A stretch of DNA of 64,000 bases. Origin: Azadirachta indica (taxonomy: Eukaryota; Streptophyta; Magnoliopsida; Sapindales; Meliaceae). The DNA lies in the NCBI GenBank assembly GCA_022749755.1, contig CM040447.1:1668033-1732032 (forward strand), given 5' to 3'. The translations under genes were made by a program, and so were the position numbers. Positions 33,945-44,467 of this stretch are shown piece by piece (within the stretch, counting starts at the first letter, position 1; every line of letters begins with the position of its first letter). The notes under the pieces were generated by a model. It made no database searches. It saw nothing but the letters and a program-made list of their open reading frames with translations, and was not told the DNA's origin.

Positions 33945-34464
33945 TTTGGTTCCAAGGCAAGTTTAAATTATTCTTTATATCTTTATTATTCCTTTACTTC
34001 TTCAATTTAGATTCTGAAAAAAAAAAAAGAAATACAAAAAATATATATATATTGTGGCCAAATTCCTCCTTGATTGGTCCAAATTCCAATTTTGTATTTT
34101 ATTTCCTTCAATTTATTTGAGTTCATATTTTCATTTCTACTTCCTAAAAAAAAAAGAAATAAAGTAAAAAAAAGAAAAAAAAAAGAGAATTGTTGTTATT
34201 TATTATATTCATAATTTTTTGTAGTATTGGCCTAATATTCTTTATTCTTGATCCAATATTGTCATTGCTTGCATCAATTTCTTAAAAATTACTTATTGAA
34301 TCTTGTGATTTGTTTTAGTTGCTTCTCATATTAAAATTGCCACCGAAATTTTGATTAAGAGTGTGCAAGTGTGAGAACATTTGAGTGCTCAAACACGAGA
34401 GTGAGTGAAAAAAACGTGAGGGAGTGCTTGTGAGGTTTCTAACTTTATTTTACAGATTTTAAAT

Positions 34465-35560
34465 ATGTTTCACAATTAAGAAGAAAATTCAACCTCGGGG
34501 GTACAACAACCAACTACCCCGAACCTACAATTGCAGGCGTTATTGGGGGAGATGAGACGAATGATGAGGGCTGAGTTAGAACCAATCCATGAGAGGATGA
34601 ATAGGTTGGAAGAAGAGACATCAAGAGGGCAACATCAACGCTCTTCCATTAGACAACCACCTAGGCAAGTGCAACCAAGGGTACAATGGGGTAATGTTGA
34701 GGATAATGAGGAGTTAGATGAATCACCAATGAACTAGAGCAGGAATTTGCATGGTTATGGGAATAGAGAAGTTAGGTTAGGTAGACCTAAGTTGGATGAT
34801 GATTTAGGAAGTATTAAGGTGAAAATTCCACCGTTCTAAGGTAGAAACGATCCTAAAGTTTATTTAAAGTGGGAGAAGAAAATAGAGATGGTTTTCGATT
34901 GTCACAACTACTTCGAGATCAAAAACGTAAAACTTGCGGCCATTGAATTTACTGATTATGCTATTATTTGGTGGGATCAATTGTTGAAAGATAGGAGAAG
35001 AAATCAAGAACATCCTGTTGAAACGTGGGACGAGATGAAGACAATAATGAGAAGATACTTCATTTCAAGCTACTACCATCGGGAGTTGTTCATCAAATTG
35101 TAGCGTCTCACTCAAGGATCTAAAAGCGTAGAGGAATACTATAAAAAGATGGAAGTTGCTATGATCTGAGCAGATGTAGAGGAGGATAGAGAAGCTACCA
35201 TGGCTAGATTCTTACATGGTTTAAATCGTGAGATCGCAAAAGTGGTGGAGATGCAACATTATGTAGAGTTGACAGATATGGTACACGAAGCCATCAAAGT
35301 TGAGCAACAATTGAAGCGAAGAAACATGGCTAGAGAGGAGCAAGTACGACTACTACAAACTCATGGAGATCAACTCCTAAACGGCAGGAATTTCCATTAA
35401 TAAAGTCTAATTCCGAAACTTCTAAGGATGCTAAACAAGTTGTGCCGCAAAAATAAGGTAACATTGAATCCACCGCTTCTAGAAATCGTGACATTAAGTG
35501 TTTTAAATGTCAAGACAGGGGTCATATAACTAGCCAATACCAAATAAAAGTGTAATGGTA
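34465..35560 (+). pseudogene. Family D gag remnant
   Basis: An ATG at 34465 (MFHN then TAA) is the likely start. Pieces that follow: LLGEMRRMMRAELEPIHERM, KVKIPPF, IIWWDQLLKDRRRNQEHPVE, MKTIMRRYFISSYYHRELF, MARFLHGLNREIAKVVEMQH and KVEQQLKRRN. Stops fall at about 34477, 34736, 34838, 35101 and 35167. The zinc knuckle reads CFKCQDRGHITSQY, with its last Cys changed to Tyr. No functional capsid could be made. Confidence 0.82.
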
Positions 35561-36412
35561 ATCAATGCTCAAGGGGAGATTGAGTCGGAAGGAGAAGAAG
35601 AAGACGAAATAGAAGACATGCCATCTCTTGAAGATAACTACGAAGGGCAATATGCTGTGGAAGGAGAATTATTAGTAGCAAGACGAGCTCTTAGCGCATA
35701 GGTTAAGGAAGAAAATGATCAGCGGGAAAACTTGTTTCATACTCGGTGTTTCATCAACAACAAAGTTTGCAGCGTTATAATTGATGGAGGAAGTTGCATC
35801 AACGTGGCCAGCAACGAATTAGTGGAGAAATTATCATTACCTACCATGAAACATCCACAACCGTACAGGCTTCAATGGCTAAACAATTGTGGAGAAATCA
35901 AGGTAACAAAACAAGTGTTGGTGGCATTCTCTATTGGCAAGTATGAGGATGAGGTGCTTTGTGACGTGATTCCTATGCATGCTTGTCACATCCTATTGGG
36001 CAGACCATGGCAGTACGATCGACGAGTCACATATGACGGTTTCACCAATAGATACTCTTTTACCATCAAAAGGCAACCTATATCACTTGTACCTTTGACT
36101 CCAAAACAAGTTCTCCAAGATCAATTAAAGATGCAAAAAGCGAGTGAAAAGAAAAAAGAAAACGAGAAAGGCAAAAATGTGAAAGAGAGTGAGAGGAAAA
36201 ATGAGAGAGTTGCAATGTTGATGTGTGAGAGAGAGGAAAAATACAATTTTATTGTAAAAAAAAGTGAGATCAAGAGAGCTTTATTTTCACAACAGCTCCT
36301 TATAGTATTTATGTATAAGGAGACCTTTTTGTGTACTGACGATTTTGCCGGATCCTTGCCGAGCAATGTTATGTTTCTTTTGCAAGAATTCGAGGATGTC
36401 TTTCCTAAATAG
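35561..36412 (+). pseudogene. Family D protease
   Basis: Open from 35732: MFHTRCFINNKVCSVIIDGG gives the protease active-site box, then HILLGRPWQYDRRVTYDGFT. A charged linker (about 36120-36240; SEKKKENEKGKNVKESER) leads to the RT entry LLQEFEDVFPK, which ends at a TAG at 36410. The region before 35732 is acidic (EGEIESEGEEEDEIEDM type) with stops. Confidence 0.85.
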
Positions 36413-37152
36413 GTGCCCCCCAGTTTATCTCCAATTCGAGGAATTAAACATCAAATTAATTTTATACCCGGTGCAACAATTTCGAACCGACCAACTTATA
36501 GAAGTAATTCCGAGAAGACAAATGAACTTCAACGACAAGTTAATGAGCTGATGGAGAAAGGGTATGTTGGTATGTTAGAGAAAGCATGAGTCCTTGTGCG
36601 GTTCCGGTGCTACTAGTGCATAAGAAAGATGGGACATGGAGGATGTGTGTTGATTGCCGAGCTGTCAACAATATTACGGTAAAGTATCGACATCTCATTC
36701 CTCGATTAGATGATATGTTAGATGAATTGCATAAATCTTGCGTGTTTTCTAAAATTGATCTTAAGAGTGGATACCATCAAATTAGGATGAAAGAAGGAGA
36801 TGAGTGGAAAACTGCATTTAAAACAAAATATGGTCTGTATGAATGGTTAGTTATGTCTTTTACATTAACTAATGCACCTAATACTTTCATAAGACTTATG
36901 AACCATGTTTTGCGTGCTTTCATTGGCAAATTCGTAGTAGTCTATTTTTATGATATCTTGATTTATAGCAAAAACTTGAATGATCAAGTTGAACATTTAA
37001 AACTTGTTTTAGAGGTTTTAAAGAAAGAAAGGCTATTTGCTAATTTTAAGAAATGTACATTTTGTACGGATAAGCTTGTGTTTCTTGGTTTTGTTGTAAG
37101 TGATAAAGGGATTAAAGTCGATGAGGAGAAGGTGAAGACAATTCAAAAATAG
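36413..37152 (+). pseudogene. Family D reverse transcriptase with altered active site
   Basis: After a frame-shifted entry (36413-36585), the open part 36586-37152 carries [40 protein letters not shown] and [20 protein letters not shown]. The active-site box reads YFYDILIYS instead of YFDDILVYS: codon 36948-36950 is TAT (Tyr) in place of the first Asp of the pair. This residue binds metal in RT, so the copy is dead even where its frame is open. It ends at a TAG at 37150. Confidence 0.88.
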
Positions 37153-37597
37153 CCAACGCCTATTTTGACAAATCAAGTAAGAAGCTTTCATAGATTGGCC
37201 AGTTTTTGTTGTCGCTTTGTTCAAGATTTTAGTACCATAGCTGCACTCTTAACCGAAGTTATCAAGAAGAACATTCCGCTGAAGTGGGGAAAGGAGCAAG
37301 AAAAGGCATTCAAACTCATCAAAAAAAATTGACTAATACACCTTTACTTGTTTTACTTGAACCAAGAGATTGGGTTTGGTTGCATACGAGGAAAGATCGT
37401 TTTCTCGAGAAAAGACGATCTAAACATCTACTAAGGGAAGATGGCCCATTTCGAGTAGTGGAACGCATCAATGATAATGCCTACAAACTTGAACTATCAG
37501 GAGAGTATGAGGTTATTTCAAGCTTTAATGTTTCTGACTTATCTCCTTTTGACATAGGTAGCGATTTGAGGACAAATCTTTTTCAAGAGGGGGAGAA
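37153..37597 (+). pseudogene. Family D RT end fused to integrase C-terminus
   Basis: The connection after RT (VRSFHRLASF, FVQDFSTIAALLTEVIKKN) runs to about 37350 and then jumps, within TPLLVLLEPRDWVWLHTRK, to the integrase C-terminal part. RNase H, zinc finger and all three integrase catalytic residues are lost. The rest is open: EDGPFRVVERINDNAYKLEL, NVSDLSPFDIGSDLRTNLFQ, EGEND, crossing the LTR border at 37598 without a stop and continuing ANEVVQPRKQEENLR. Confidence 0.85.
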
Positions 37598-37693
37598 TGA
37601 TGCAAACGAAGTTGTGCAACCACGTAAACAAGAGGAGAATCTTAGACATAAGGTTGGAGACACTCAATTACAGCATTTATATGATTCACTAAG

Positions 37694-37698
37694 CGTGC
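37694..37698 (+). other. Target-site duplication CGTGC (left of solo LTR)
   Basis: CGTGC before the LTR start and again at 38549-38553 after it. The 5' LTR of D carries the single site at about 33210 (as CGTAC). Confidence 0.92.
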
Positions 37699-38548
37699 TG
37701 ATGCAAATACGGATGCACACAAGAGCAATGATCCAATTCAGCTACCTAATGGTCCCGTTATAAGAGCAAAAATGAAGAAATTCAAAGATGCATTAAATGG
37801 GATGATTCAAGGTTTGTGGGATGATCTTACAACAATTCAAGAGTGTAAGAAAGAGTCAAATATCAAGTTTGGACTTCAAGACAATAATCAGAGCTTGGTA
37901 ACATTGACACAAGTACAAGAAGGCAAAACTTGAAGATTAAAGCTTCTACGGAATTCAACTTCTCAAATTTGTATAAGACCATATTCGAATGATGTCTTAA
38001 GGCTAAGCAAGCATGTTCAAGTTCTTTTAATTGCAGTTCGAATCAGATCGTCATCATGATGCAAGTTTCGGATTCCATGTGCCAGTTTGGGCTAAGTTGC
38101 TGTTCAAGCCCATTATCTATTTTAGTCTTATTTATAACCATATATTTATAATTTGTATGTGTTTGGGCTGTTAATGTTAATTATTAAGCCCAAATTCAGT
38201 TTATTTTATTTTAAGTTAGAATAAGTTTATTTTTGTGGCCAAACACTCCAATTAGGGTTACTTATCTCCTGTACTCTTATATATTCAACCACATGCTCCC
38301 ATGGAGGCATCAATGACTTTTTCGAATGAAATAAAATTGAGAGTGTTTTTCTCTTTGTTTTGATTCTTGCTTGAATCAAGCTTCTTACAATCAAAGCTAA
38401 TTACTTTGAGGGTATTTATTCTAAGGTTCTATTTCACAAGTTGAAATTGGGTTGTAGACTTGGGTGAATCTGATTTAGCTTTCCAAGAGGTTGCTTCCAT
38501 GCGTAAAGATATTGGGTCTCAAGTTTAATATACTCGGGGTTCATATCA
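37699..38548 (+). mobile_element. Solo LTR of family C inside D 3' LTR
   Basis: 850 bp, TGATGCAAATACGG to GGTTCATATCA, flanked by CGTGC duplications, with no internal element sequence. It is the usual product of recombination between two LTRs of one element. C was therefore active after D. It keeps the LTR-encoded pol tail frame in part and the TATA box. Confidence 0.95.
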
Positions 38549-39262
38549 CGTGCCGAGTGGACCGATTACAAAAACTAAAGCCAAAACATTAGTACGTGCC
38601 TTAAATGGACTAATTAAAAAGATGTGTGATTCAAATACAATTTAAGATATACATCTTGAAGAATTAGGCTCAGTGAACATCATTCAAGCGATCGGAGTCC
38701 AAGAAGACTAATATGAAAATGTTCGAAAATTATAATCCATTTATGTAATTTTAAAAATCTTAAAATGATGTAATCACTTACATCATACACATTCGACGTC
38801 ATTGCTTACGTCATATATATATGACGTCATTGCTTACGTTTTCATGTTTGAAATTTGTAGGTTTTAAAAGTCATAAGGTTTGAATTTATTTTTGTCAAAT
38901 TGTTAAGTAGGATTGATAGCGTAACTTTTGACATTTTCCTTTTGTATTTGCCTATAAAAAGGGTTTCATTTCTTGAAATGAAAAAAACAATTTTGAGTGT
39001 TAAATTATTTCTTATAAGTTCTTGTACTTGAACTCTTCAAGTTTAATTTCTTGTGGCGTTCAAAACAATCAAACTTATCATCTAAACTCTTAAGTATTTT
39101 GTTAAGGATTCTTGGTGTGGCGTTTGAGTAAATCATAGTCTTGGTTAGAATCTAGATAGGTATTGGGTCAAGGCTCTATAAACTTGCTTCTTGGGGAAAT
39201 CTTGGGGTTCTTTACTATATTCGGTGTTGGGTTTCGTCACGATATTGGCGAGGTTCGTATCA

Positions 39263-40144
39263 GTAATGATGCTCACATAATGCTGAGTAACAAAATGTGT
39301 GCTCTGTCTCGAATTGAAATCGGTTTTTGAGTCCGTTGCTCATTTGACAATTTCGGCCCCCAAAATAGTACATTTTCAACTTTTTTATTTTCGAATTAAA
39401 ATGTCCCACAGTGGTCCTCATATAATGTTAAGTAACAAGACGTGTGGTTTATCTGGAATTGAACTCGTGTTTTGAGTCCATTTCGCATTTGACAATTCTT
39501 GCCCCGCAAATCGTATATTTTCAACTTTTCTTTTTTTTGAAATAAAATACACCATAATGATTCTCACGTGATGTTAAGTAATAAGACATGTGCTCTGTCT
39601 TGAATTCAAATCATTTTTCGAATCCGTTTCGCATTTCACAATTCCGATCCCGAAAAATGTACATTTTCAACTTCTCTGTTTTTCGAAATAAAATTTACCA
39701 TAATGATCTTCACGCAATGCTGAATAACAAGATGTGTGCCCCGTCTCGAATTGAAATCATTTTTTGAATTTGTTTCGTGTTTGACAATTTCGGCCCCTAA
39801 AAATCGTGCATTCTCAACTTCTACGTGTTTGAAAGAAAATACACCCCAATGATCCTCACGCAATGCTGAGTAACAAGATGTACGGTCCATCTCAAATTGA
39901 AATTTTTTTTTGACTCCGTTTTACATTCGACAATTTTGGGCCCCTAAATAGTACATTTTCAATTTATCCTTTTGCCAAATAAAATGTACAGTAGCGCTCC
40001 TCATGCGATGCTAAGTAACAAGATTATGTGTCGTCTCGAATTGAAATTCTTTTCTGACTCCGTTTCGTGTTTGACAATTCTGGCCCTGTAAATCATACAT
40101 TTTCAATTTCACCTTTTGCCAAATAAAATGTACTGCAGTGATCC
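39263..40144 (-). repeat. 145-bp satellite, minus orientation (right of D)
   Basis: About six monomers, continuing the phase of 32831-33119 across element D. It ends at GCAGTGATCC, directly against the E LTR. Confidence 0.9.
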
Positions 40145-40856
40145 TGATATCGAATAATGGGGGTTTGTGTAAGAATTTAGGTTTTTTTTTACTAAATAAG
40201 GGTTGAAACAAGTTATCTTCCTAAGGTCTACAACAAATAGGATACAGAAACACTACCCTAATTTGCTGTCAAAGGTTATAGAACTCAAAAGAATACTCAC
40301 CACTCTATGAAAATGTTCCAAAAGATACAGAGTTTAAAAACACACAAATTTTAATTAAACTCAACTCAAAACAACTTGGTTCCAATACTACAAGGTTAAA
40401 GCCTTTCTGTAAGCTCTTACAAGAAAATAAATGTTAAAGATTAGGCCAACAACCCCAAAAATTTCAATGATTAGGCCAACAACCATTACCTAACTTTGAC
40501 AAATGAATAAAAACATTTAAAATTCTTTAAAAATAACCAAAACAGTTAAGACTTTGAATTATAACTCACAAAATCCTTCTATCATCTAGAAATTAAACAA
40601 AAGACATTGAATTTAAGCTAAAAAATCTTTAAAATTCGTGCATCCAGATTTTGCCTTGAAAATTAATATATTGTGAAAAAATTACCATAAGTTTCTCTAG
40701 AGAACTCAAAATGCTAATTCTATAGAAAAATTACTTCTTCAACTTTTCAATATAGTATCAACTTCTTTCTGAAATATTACTTAAGTGAATACAGTTTAAA
40801 TTCTAAAATTACCCCTCTAACAGTGTCTTCATAATTTAGTAAATTAGGATAATCTA
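40145..40856 (-). mobile_element. Family E LTR, truncated (unit 2)
   Basis: Matches 7879-8603; the outer end begins TGATATCGAATAATGG. The right part is missing and joins B gag directly at 40857. The TATA region is degraded (CTGTAAGCTC where unit 1 has TATATAGACT). Confidence 0.65.
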
Positions 40857-41090
40857 CTCGGTCTTCTAATCAAGGTGATTTGCAGTGCAATTGAGAAATA
40901 GAGAAAACTTTGCGCAGGCTAAGGAGAGAAGCTCAGAGAAATTCTGAAGAGAACAATCTAGCTCCTGATTCCATATTTGCTAGCAATTCTAATTTAGAAG
41001 AGGAGGAATTCATGGAGAGCTTGCTGCCCCTAATTTGAATCAGCAACCCTTATGCATAACTTTCCCTACTTTAGATGCTACTACTACTTT
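40857..41090 (+). pseudogene. Athila-type gag fragment, family B (unit 2)
   Basis: Same as 10578-10834 but lacking the ATG, primer site and LTR. The third codon onward (TRSSNQG) is present, with an early stop (TGA at about 40892) and an internal deletion of about 22 bases near 41014 (GNRTLK region). It runs into the left arm of the inverted repeat. Confidence 0.7.
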
Positions 41091-41339
41091 TGAGTGTTAT
41101 AATAGCATAATAAATAACATACAAACGCTTCTGTACTCTTTGCCCCAAAATAGCCCCTATAGCATAATCAGATGCATCACACATAATCTCGAAAGGTAAC
41201 ACACCTATTATCATGACACCTAATTGGTTGTTACCTTTCGAGATTATGTGTGATGCATCTGATTATGCTATAGAGGCTGTTTTGGGGTAAATAGTAGAGA
41301 AGCGTTTGCATGTTATTTATTATGCTAGTAGAACACTCA
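41091..41339. repeat. 110-bp inverted repeat (palindromic junction), unit 2
   Basis: Arms 41091-41200 and 41230-41339, spacer 29 bases, same partners and endpoints as 10834-11084. A few arm mismatches differ between the two units, so each copy has drifted separately. Confidence 0.93.
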
Positions 41340-41752
41340 ATGATGCCCAACTAAATTATTCCACCACTGAAAAAGAGTTTTTGGCTGTTGTGTTTGCATT
41401 AAACAAATTTAGGTCATACTTGGTAGGATCTAAAGTCATTGTGCATTCGGATCATGCGGCATTGAAATATTTATTAACAAAACCAAATTCGAAGCCAAGA
41501 CTGATTCGGTGGGTGTTGCTTTTGCAAGAATTTAATTTAGAAATAAAGGATAAGAAAGGTAGTGAGAATGTTGTTGCTGATCATCTTTCTAGGTTATTTT
41601 CAAATTTTGACACATATGAACACGAAGAAAAACAACCGATTGTTGAAACTTTTCCTCATGAACACTTGTTTTCTTTAGGTCATGAACCATGGTATGCTGA
41701 TATTGTCAATTATCTTGCTTGTAGTGTGTTGCGGCCTAACCTTACTTTTTAG
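41201..41752 (+). pseudogene. Family A RNase H remnant (copy A3)
   Basis: Collinear with 10945-11496: [43 protein letters not shown] and DHLSRLF. A TAA/TAG cluster near 41288-41296 (GGTAAATAG where A2 has GCAAAGAG) breaks the frame before the open part at 41306. It ends at TAG 41750. Confidence 0.82.
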
Positions 41753-42837
41753 GAAAAGAAGAGATTTTTATTTTCTTGCAAGCATTATTTTTGGGATGAG
41801 CCATATTTGTTTAAGCTTTGTCAAGATCAGATCATTCGTCGATGTGTGCCTGAAGATGAACACGAGAGTATTCTACCCTTTTGCCATGAGCTTCATTGTG
41901 GAGGTCATTTCGGTGGTGAGAAAACAGCCCTCAAGGTATTGCAATCTGGTTTTTATTGGCCAACTCTCTTCAAAGATGCTCATAATTTTTATTTGCGTTG
42001 TGATAAATGTCAAAGGAGCGGTAACATTAGCAAGAGAAATGAGATGCTTTTAGCAAACAATCTTGTTGTTAAGCTTTTGATGTATGGATTTCATGGGACC
42101 TTTTCCATCTGCATTTGGTTTTCAATACATATTAGTTGCATTTGATTATGTGTCCAAATGGGTTGAAGCTATACCAACCCGAACTAACGATGCTAATTGT
42201 GTTGTAAAATTTTTGAAAGATGTGATATTTAGCTGGTTTGGGACACCAAGGGCCATAATCAGTAATGGAGGAAGTCATTTTTGTAACAAACTCTTTGACG
42301 GGTTATTGAAATACAGCACTACACATAAAGTGGCAACTCCATACCATCCACAAACTTCGAGCCAAGTTGAGGTTAGCAATCACCAAATCAAGAAAATTTT
42401 GGAAAGGATAGTACGACCTTCAAGGAAAGATTGGGCGGTTAAGTTGAATGATGCACTGTGGGCATATCGCACAGCATACAAGACACCTATTGGCATGAGT
42501 CCATATCGGTTGATTTTTGGAAAGGCATGCCACCTACCTGTAGAGCTTGAGCACAAGGCATATTGGGCAATTAAGGAGCTGAACATGGACATAAAAATGG
42601 CAGGAGAGAAGCGTTTACTTCAACTTAATGAGTTAGAAGAGATTCGGGACGAAGCCTATGAGAATGCATAAATTTACAAAGAACGCACTAAGCGTTATCA
42701 TGACAAAGGCCTAATTCATAAATCTCTTTATCCTGGAATATATGTTCTTTTGTTTAACTCTCGTCTTAAATTATTTTCAGGAAAGTTGAAGTCAAAATGG
42801 TGTGGACTATTTCCAATAGTCCAAGTCTTTTCTCATG
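41753..42837 (+). pseudogene. Family A integrase remnant (copy A3)
   Basis: The zinc finger is in one frame ([19 protein letters not shown]; 41807-42078). The core is in another from 42084 ([39 protein letters not shown]). The second catalytic Asp has become Asn (SNGGS instead of SDGGS). A TAA at 42669 (GCATAA, in place of GCAAAA) stops the frame. At 42837 the C-terminus is cut and joined to the 3' region within CATGGAAGATTTTAAG. Confidence 0.85.
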
Positions 42838-44467
42838 GAAGATTTTAAGTGTGCTTTAATATTTGTATTTGTTTTGAACTATGTAGTCATAAAAACTAAA
42901 AATTAAAAAAATATATCTAAAAAAAATTTTCAATTTTTTTTTCTTTTTTCTCTTTGTTTTGAATTTTTGTGATGATTCCTTCATATGAGACTAGTATGTA
43001 ATTTGTACATGACTAATTAGAATTAATGAGATATTAAGGGAAATCATGATTTTTTATTATTATTTTTTTTTTGGAACTACGTTTCATTGTTTATTCTTTT
43101 ACTACATATGCACTTTATGCCATGATCGATTTGAATCTTGATTTGATGAAATCACATGATTAGAGGATAATGTGCAAGATAGTGTAGACTTATAGAACCC
43201 TAATTGTGAGATTTTGAGCCTTGGAGCTTCTATTCTGAGTGTTTATCACTACTCTATATTTTCTTGTCATCTTGTCTTTCAAATGATCTCATTATACTTT
43301 GTTTTGATTAATTATCTTGATTATTCTTGCTTTAATTGTAATACTGATTGTATGATACATGAGAAGTGATTCTAAACCTTATTTGAATCGTTTGCGCCTT
43401 TCTTGCCTACCTAATGTATATTCTTCTTTAGTAACCATTTTGAGCCTCAATATGTTCTTTTTCTTTCTTAAAACCAATCACAATCAAACCCAATAGCCAA
43501 GTATCCAATATTCTTATCTTTATTCTATTCTTTGACCCATAAATGAGTTGATTGGATATGTGCCTTGTAATAAGTTTGGGGGTTGTTATTTCTTGAAGTA
43601 GTGCTTGGTGTTATAATGTTTTATCAATGTGTTGCACTACCAAAAAAAAAAGGGGGAGAAATGCTAAGGTTGATTATGAAAGTGCAGTAAAAAAAAAAAA
43701 AAAGAGATGGGGCTGCAAAATGAAATTTGAGATTGAAAAAAAAAAAGAAAAAGGGAAAATGAAAGAAGAGGTGAATGTAAATCAGTGGTTGCAAAATATG
43801 AAAGAACACTGAAAAGTGAGAATTTGATGATAGGTGCACATATTATTGAGTTCTTATGGCCTTGTTTTATCTTTTATCTACCAATCCTTATCCTCATCTT
43901 ACCCAATACCCTCATTACAATCCAAAAAAAGAAAAGTCCTATGTTGATCTTGTGTATCATATGATTAGTTTGCATTCATTGTCAGGAAAATCAAGCTGTT
44001 AGCATTCCGTTCATGAGATCAGCATCATTACATCAGAAATAGTGTATTCTTTATTTTGTATGTGAGCTTTGTTTTCCATTAAAAATCTAAGCTTGATGCT
44101 TGTCTCACATACGATTTAGTAATCACCAAAATTTCGAGTGTATTTCTTTAAGAGTGACCACCTTTGTAATGTTTGGAGTTGAAATATCAATGCATGCTAT
44201 ATTTTGATAATGTGAAGGATGACAAGAGAGATGATAATTGATTTATGGCTATCACACACTACACATGAGGATAACTTCTGAAAAAAAAAATTGTTGTCAA
44301 TTGAATAAGTCATTGATTGACCTTATATCCTGTTGCATTCTTTTGAAACCATTAACATTTTGAGAAATCATCTCTAGGAAGGAATTTTCACATGTATGTT
44401 GAGTCTTTCATTTTAATTTTTATTTAGTTTTGCTCGAGAACTAGCAAAGTCTAGGTTTAGGGGAATT
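42838..44467 (+). mobile_element. Family A 3' non-coding region, 5' part deleted (copy A3)
   Basis: Equivalent to about 12922-14568. The integrase tail, stop, hairpin and AAGCGCTTGG motif (12589-12921) are missing. It ends with TCTAGGTTTAGGGGAATT before the LTR. Confidence 0.75.

Larger units (their letters stand above)
33120..39262 (+). mobile_element. Family D LTR retrotransposon, complete but internally deleted
   Basis: Bounded by two LTRs and GTAAT duplications. Contents in order: 5' LTR 33120-33930, tRNA-Met primer site, gag remnant, protease, RT, a scrap after RT, integrase C-terminus, polypurine tract AAGAGGGGGAGAA (37585-37597), and 3' LTR 37598-39262 carrying a solo C LTR. RNase H and the integrase zinc finger and core are deleted. 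It is a chromovirus relative of C, with the same PR/RT phrases and an LTR-overlapping pol tail. The total without the solo LTR is about 5.3 kb. Confidence 0.92.
37598..39262 (+). mobile_element. Family D 3' LTR, interrupted by solo C LTR
   Basis: Starts TGATGCAAACGAAG after AAGAGGGGGAGAA and ends GAGGTTCGTATCA. Removing the 855 inserted bases leaves 810 bp, against 811 for the 5' LTR. The two LTRs differ by scattered substitutions; counting them would date the insertion. Confidence 0.92.
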
